This document shows, in pieces, positions 60,152 through 64,000 of a DNA stretch of 64,000 nucleotides. A program made the position numbers and the translations under genes. Every line of letters begins with the position of its first letter. Position 1 is the stretch's first letter. Origin of the DNA: Mesocricetibacter intestinalis. GTDB taxonomy: Bacteria; Pseudomonadota; Gammaproteobacteria; Enterobacterales; Pasteurellaceae. The notes beneath the pieces are model-generated. The model was given only the letters and a program-made list of their open reading frames with translations. It made no database searches and had not been told where the DNA came from. Where the stretch lies: NCBI RefSeq assembly GCF_004363295.1, contig NZ_SNYQ01000004.1, positions 97,327-161,326 of the forward strand. Reading direction: 5' to 3'.

Positions 60152-61114
60152 TTAAAATTGAATTGCATTCAGTTTTTGGGTGGTAATTTCCACTTTCGGG
60201 TTATTGGCGACTTGCTGCAGGCTTAAATGTACGCCTAATTCCAACAGTTTGTTAAAGGCTTCCACATCGGCCTTACTTACCGCAACCGCATCGGAAAGCA
60301 GCTTATTACCTTCTTTGTAGGTCATTCCCCCTACATTAACCGCTTCGACTTTTACTCCGCCTTCAATTAAGCGCAAAATATCCGCCGGACAAGTTACCAA
60401 CCACAGAATATTTTTGCCGGCATATTTCGGATTGTGATAAACCTTAATGGCTTTCTCTACCGGGATTACATAGCATTTCAGATTTTCCGGAGCCACCTGT
60501 AACAATAAATCACGGCGTAAATCGTCCGACGCCACTTCGTCGCTAACGGCGAAAATAGCCTCACATTTCACCGCTTTCGCCCAGGAAGTTACCACCTGTC
60601 CGTGAATTAAACGACTATCGATACGTAATAAAGAAATATTCATATGAGCACCGCAAGCATCGCCGGAAAGGGGGGCGGCTTCGGCGGTCCGGTTCGGTTT
60701 GATAACGGATTTCGGCGTCGCCTGTTTATTGCGGAAAGATTTCACCGCGGCGACCCCCACTTCTTTTGCGGTTTCGACCAGGGCGTCCAATTCGGCGTCC
60801 TCTTTAGCATCCAGTACTTCCAGTAACATAGGCAGGCTGACGCCTGTTACTATATCCGTATTTTCCCGCTGTGCAGCGATTCTGCTTGCGGCGTTATAGG
60901 GGCTGCCGCCGAATAGATCCACCAGAAACAATAGCGGTTCCTTTTCCGGCAAGCTGTCGATAATGGCCTGATATTTTTCAACCAAATGTTCGCCCCCTTC
61001 ACCCGGTAGAAAGGTAACCACATGGGTATTTTCATCTTCGCCGTAGACCATTGCGGCCGATTCTACCAGCGCCTGAGAAAATTTACCGTGTGTTGCAACG
61101 ATAAGATGGGTCAT
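60152..61114 (-). CDS. manX: ManX, mannose-family PTS component IIAB
   Basis: A 320-residue two-domain protein. IIA (about 1-130) has the phosphoryl His in IVATHGKFS (His9); a proline/alanine linker leads to IIB (about 157-320), where the second phosphoryl His lies in RIDSRLIHGQVVTSW near 176. It passes phosphate from HPr to the incoming hexose (mannose, glucose, glucosamine range; exact set not visible). First gene of the operon; a CRP-like site lies 122 bp upstream. Confidence 0.95.
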   Translation of the reverse strand: MTHLIVATHGKFSQALVESAAMVYGEDENTHVVTFLPGEGGEHLVEKYQAIIDSLPEKEPLLFLVDLFGGSPYNAASRIAAQRENTDIVTGVSLPMLLEVLDAKEDAELDALVETAKEVGVAAVKSFRNKQATPKSVIKPNRTAEAAPLSGDACGAHMNISLLRIDSRLIHGQVVTSWAKAVKCEAIFAVSDEVASDDLRRDLLLQVAPENLKCYVIPVEKAIKVYHNPKYAGKNILWLVTCPADILRLIEGGVKVEAVNVGGMTYKEGNKLLSDAVAVSKADVEAFNKLLELGVHLSLQQVANNPKVEITTQKLNAIQF

Positions 61115-61235
61115 TTTTATCTCCCTTATAGGTTAAAAATTAATAGAAAAAACGTTTCAGCTTTTAAGGTAAAAAAATCAAATCAGAATTAGTTTATTTT
61201 TAGAACAAAAATCGTCAAATAAAATCATTCTAATT

Positions 61236-61251
61236 TATGATCTTGATCACA
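61236..61251. promoter_or_regulatory. CRP-like site upstream of manXYZ
   Basis: TATGATCTTGATCACA, one mismatch to TGTGA-N6-TCACA, 122 bp upstream of the manX start on an AT-rich stretch; fits CRP activation of the PTS operon. Confidence 0.65.
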
Positions 61252-61268
61252 GAATATTAGAAAGGGAT

Positions 61269-61309
61269 AAAGTGCGGTGAAAAAAATAGGATTTTTCATC
61301 GCACTTTTT
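61269..61309. terminator. Terminator with an uptake-sequence arm, after the hydrolase gene
   Basis: AAAGTGCGGTGAAAAA against TTTTTCATCGCACTTT with a seven-base loop and one mismatch. One arm is an exact uptake sequence (61270-61278). It lies 33 bp after the stop of the gene at 61343. Confidence 0.75.
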
Positions 61310-61342
61310 AAGAAAAGTACGCAAGGTTTAATACCTAAGGCT

Positions 61343-61897
61343 TCAACCGAGAATTTTCAGCACTTCCCGGTAAACCGGCATCAGTTGCGTACAGCCTTCC
61401 CGATCCAGAAAATGTCCGCCGCTTGCCAGCAGCTGATAATCGGCCTGTAGGTGACGGGCAAGTTGCTCCGAATAGGTACAGTTAACCACAGGATCATCGG
61501 CGGCGGCGATAACCGTACGGTAGGGGATTCTTTCAATTAAATCCGCATAATCCGGCATCGGGTTTAGAAAAGGATTTAGTTCGGGGAGATTAGGTAAAGT
61601 TCGGTCAAAACCGGATACCAAAATAACGCCCGCAATATTTGAGTACTGTGTCTGCAAATAGCTTAAGGTGGCGATACAACCCAGACTATGTCCCACAAAA
61701 ATCGTATTTTCATCGCATTGTTCAATATGCTTACGGTGGTAATCCAACCATTGGCGGGGATCGGGATGATGGGAGTCCGGCATATCGAATATGGTTGTAA
61801 GCATATTATGTTTTGCTAGTACCCGCTTCAGCCAAGGAAACCAATGAGATCGGCTGTTGGCGGTGTAACCATGGGTAATATATAGACGCTTTTGCAT
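61343..61897 (-). CDS. RBBP9/YdeN-family serine hydrolase
   Basis: A 184-residue alpha/beta hydrolase: N-terminal THGYTANSRSHWFPWLK, nucleophile Ser in VGHSLGC near 72, Asp near 134 in AADDPVV and His near 161 in SGGHF complete the triad. The family is small and its substrates are mostly unknown. Single gene, divergent from the NSS symporter. Confidence 0.85.
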   Translation of the reverse strand: MQKRLYITHGYTANSRSHWFPWLKRVLAKHNMLTTIFDMPDSHHPDPRQWLDYHRKHIEQCDENTIFVGHSLGCIATLSYLQTQYSNIAGVILVSGFDRTLPNLPELNPFLNPMPDYADLIERIPYRTVIAAADDPVVNCTYSEQLARHLQADYQLLASGGHFLDREGCTQLMPVYREVLKILG

Positions 61898-62078
61898 AAT
61901 TTTTCCCTGTTTTGTTATTTTTAAGCGCTCAGTATTTTATTTTATTATCTAATTTTAAACTTAGAAGTAATATTTTGTTTTATAATATTTTATGGTGTAT
62001 TTAACTAAATATTTAGTTTGTTTTAGGTTTTTTATCTTATAATTTTATTTTTATTTGTGTTTTTTAGTGAAAAATAAT

Positions 62079-62107
62079 TTGCGGTTGTTTATTGTTGTGT
62101 CTATAGT
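62079..62107 (+). promoter_or_regulatory. Candidate promoter for the NSS symporter operon
   Basis: TTGCGG at 62079-62084 and TATAGT at 62102-62107 with a 17-bp spacer, in the very AT-rich gap 61898-62155. Nothing else recognisable in that gap. Confidence 0.5.
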
Positions 62108-62155
62108 GGGAGAAAATTCTATATTGCATCAGACTAATTTTGAAGGTAATTGAAC

Positions 62156-63664
62156 ATGGCTAATCATTCTCCGCGGGAAACCTTTTCCGGCCGACAGGTG
62201 TTTATTTTCGCCGCCATAGGATCGGCAGTGGGGTTGGGTAATATCTGGCGTTTTCCTTACGTAACCTTTGATAACGGCGGCGGCGCCTTTATTATTCCTT
62301 ATATTATCGCCCTACTGACCGCCGGTATTCCGTTGATTGTTTTAGATTATGCTATCGGTCATCGTTATCGAGGCTCCGCGCCTCTGGCATTTCGACGTAT
62401 GAAAAAATCCTTTGAGCCTTTTGGTTGGTGGCAAGTTCTGATCAATGTGGTCATCGGATTATATTATGCGGTTATTCTTGGTTGGGCGGCGGTTTATACC
62501 TATTTTTCCCTGAGTAGTGCCTGGGGGGCGGATCCGGCGGATTTTTTTCTGCATAAATTTCTGCAAACGGCGGCGCAAACCTCAATAGGTTTTGAATTCG
62601 TCCCTCATCTGGTGGGGCCTTTAGCGGTAATGTGGATTCTTGCCGTTGGGATTTTAGCCTTGGGCGTACAAAAAGGTATAGGTAAATCCTCAATGATTTT
62701 CATGCCGGTTCTGGTGGTAATGTTCATCATACTGGTTATTATCTCGCTTACTTTACCGGGAGCGAGCAAAGGATTGAATGCTTTATTTACGCCGGATTGG
62801 ACTAAACTGGCTCAACCTTCGGTGTGGATTGCCGCTTACGGACAGATCTTTTTCTCCCTCTCCATCTGTTTCGGCATTATGATTACCTATGCCTCTTACC
62901 TGAAAAAAGATTCCGATTTAACCGGTACGGGTGCGGTAGTGGGGTTTGCCAACAGCAGTTTCGAATTGTTGGCGGGAATCGGCGTGTTTTCAGCATTGGG
63001 TTTTATGGCGGTTTCCGCAGGGAAAGAGGTTAGTGAAGTAGCTTCTTCCGGTATCGGCCTGGCATTTATCGCTTTCCCGACCATTATCGATCAAGCGCCT
63101 TTCGGACGTCTAATCGGCATCTTGTTTTTCGGTTCCCTTACCTTAGCCGCACTGACCTCCTTTATTTCCGTATTGGAAGTCATTATTGCCGCAGTGCAGG
63201 ACAAATTAAAGCTGGGACGGATACGTTCCACCTTAATGGTGGGTATCCCGATGGGAATTGTTTCCACAATATTATTCGGAACTACTACAGGATTACCTAT
63301 TTTGGATACGGTGGATAAATTCGTAAATACTTTCGGTATTATCGCCGTCGCCCTTTGTTTTATTTCGGCGATTACCTTTAGCGGTTTATCTGGGATATTG
63401 ATCACCCATATAAATCAGACTTCATCAATAAAAGTCGGAAAAAAATGGTGGCTGTTTGCCGGCATTATTACCCCGATTGTACTTGCTTATATGCTATTCA
63501 GCGAAGGATATAAAATTTTAACCGAAGGATACGGCGGTTATCCCGCATGGTTTATCAATACTTTCGGCTGGGGAATGTCCATAGGATTAGCGGCGGTGGG
63601 ATTTTTGATTTCCCGCCTGAAATGGAAAAACGAACTGAAATTTTTACCGGATGAGGAAAAATAA
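62156..63664 (+). CDS. NSS-family sodium-dependent amino acid symporter
   Basis: Start at the ATG at 62156; 502 residues. Sodium:neurotransmitter symporter family: [24 protein letters not shown] (first part residues 17-36) is the ion-binding first helix, and about 11-12 helices follow. It should take up an amino acid with sodium. The stop touches the start of the MetS-like small gene, as in MetP-MetS methionine/alanine carriers; substrate is inferred only loosely. Confidence 0.93.
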   Translation: MANHSPRETFSGRQVFIFAAIGSAVGLGNIWRFPYVTFDNGGGAFIIPYIIALLTAGIPLIVLDYAIGHRYRGSAPLAFRRMKKSFEPFGWWQVLINVVIGLYYAVILGWAAVYTYFSLSSAWGADPADFFLHKFLQTAAQTSIGFEFVPHLVGPLAVMWILAVGILALGVQKGIGKSSMIFMPVLVVMFIILVIISLTLPGASKGLNALFTPDWTKLAQPSVWIAAYGQIFFSLSICFGIMITYASYLKKDSDLTGTGAVVGFANSSFELLAGIGVFSALGFMAVSAGKEVSEVASSGIGLAFIAFPTIIDQAPFGRLIGILFFGSLTLAALTSFISVLEVIIAAVQDKLKLGRIRSTLMVGIPMGIVSTILFGTTTGLPILDTVDKFVNTFGIIAVALCFISAITFSGLSGILITHINQTSSIKVGKKWWLFAGIITPIVLAYMLFSEGYKILTEGYGGYPAWFINTFGWGMSIGLAAVGFLISRLKWKNELKFLPDEEK

Positions 63665-63757
63665 ATGAATACTGCAGCAATTATTATGATGTGTACGGCG
63701 TTAATAATTATCTGGGGAGGCCTGTTTGTCGCAATTAAACGTCTGCCGAAAGAATAA
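63665..63757 (+). CDS. MetS-like small subunit of NSS transporter (30 residues)
   Basis: An ATG directly after the symporter stop opens a 30-codon frame. The product has a single hydrophobic segment (AAIIMMCTALIIIWGGLFVAI) flanked by short polar ends and the KRLPKE tail. MetS small subunits of about this size, with an IWGG-type motif, pair with NSS transporters. No separate Shine-Dalgarno spacing is available, so translation is probably coupled to the symporter. Confidence 0.78.
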   Translation: MNTAAIIMMCTALIIIWGGLFVAIKRLPKE

Positions 63758-63884
63758 ATAACAGAAGAATTGGGCTTAAAGGGAGTGATAAATAATAAAA
63801 AGGAAAAGTGCGGTGTTTTTTTCTGTATTTTTATATCGGACAAATGAAAATAGTCGGCTTTTGCCTAAAAATCCGACGTTCTGC

Positions 63885-63942
63885 AAAAAATATGAAAAAA
63901 TCCTAAAAAAATACTTGCAAAGGTCATCGAAAGCCCTATAAT
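63885..63942 (+). promoter_or_regulatory. Strong stable-RNA type promoter, probably of an rRNA operon beyond the edge
   Basis: TTGCAA at 63915-63920 and a consensus TATAAT at 63937-63942 with a 16-bp spacer; an A-rich UP-element-like stretch upstream (63885-63912) and a GC-rich discriminator (ACGCCCC). The downstream leader has a stem CGACGC/GCGTCG (63956-63995). This is the layout of rrn P promoters; the RNA gene lies outside the window. Confidence 0.6.
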
Positions 63943-64000
63943 ACGCCCCACACAACGACGCGCTGTTGTGAAACAACAAAACATCCGGTGCGTCGTTATT

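Overview
The window looks like a chromosomal segment of a Pasteurellaceae species with the Haemophilus-type DNA uptake sequence. By eye I count 21 exact copies of the 9-mer AAGTGCGGT (either strand). The order mnmG-rsmG-atpIBEFHAGDC beside an origin-like region, the pair rluE-nudJ divergent from icd, and the overall protein set all fit a gammaproteobacterium of this family. Species cannot be fixed from the sequence; a rumen or succinate-producing relative is possible but is a guess.

Region 1 (1-15.2 kb, minus strand) is a complete-looking aryl polyene (APE) type II polyketide pigment cluster: KS/CLF, a second KS, KR, two dehydratases, two ACPs, an AMP ligase, acyltransferases, a glycosyltransferase, a thioesterase, a LolA-like carrier, an MMPL exporter and lipoproteins. 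It sits exactly between ftsY and ftsE, two genes that normally form one operon. The cluster has almost no uptake sequences, and its dehydratase carries a decayed copy of the C-terminal domain of the neighbouring AMP ligase.

Region 2 (15.2-25.1 kb) holds ftsY (with a 9-bp in-frame tandem repeat), rsmD, a MarC-family protein, the ABC-F protein yheS, dgkA, an SMR exporter, a Kef-type antiporter, and a tandem DUF606 membrane pair with a divergent LysR regulator. Region 3 (25.1-28.7 kb) is a full selenocysteine-insertion set: selC tRNA divergent from selAB. Region 4 (28.7-32.9 kb) carries yagU with an unusual structured leader, nudJ, rluE, icd and a Cof-type phosphatase.

Region 5 (33-43.2 kb) is the F1Fo ATP synthase operon, rsmG and mnmG, followed by a region with DnaA boxes, GATC clustering and an AT-rich stretch, which I take as oriC. 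Region 6 (43.2-49.7 kb) has a small lipoprotein, talB, tag, lptD, trmA and rsmJ. Region 7 (49.7-57.9 kb) is the xylose regulon: xylBA and xylFGHR divergent around a CRP-like site. Region 8 (57.9-61.3 kb) is a mannose-family PTS operon (manXYZ plus a small membrane protein) behind another CRP-like site. Region 9 (61.3-64 kb) has a small serine hydrolase, an NSS-family symporter with a 30-residue MetS-like partner, and at the right edge a strong stable-RNA type promoter, probably the start of an rRNA operon.
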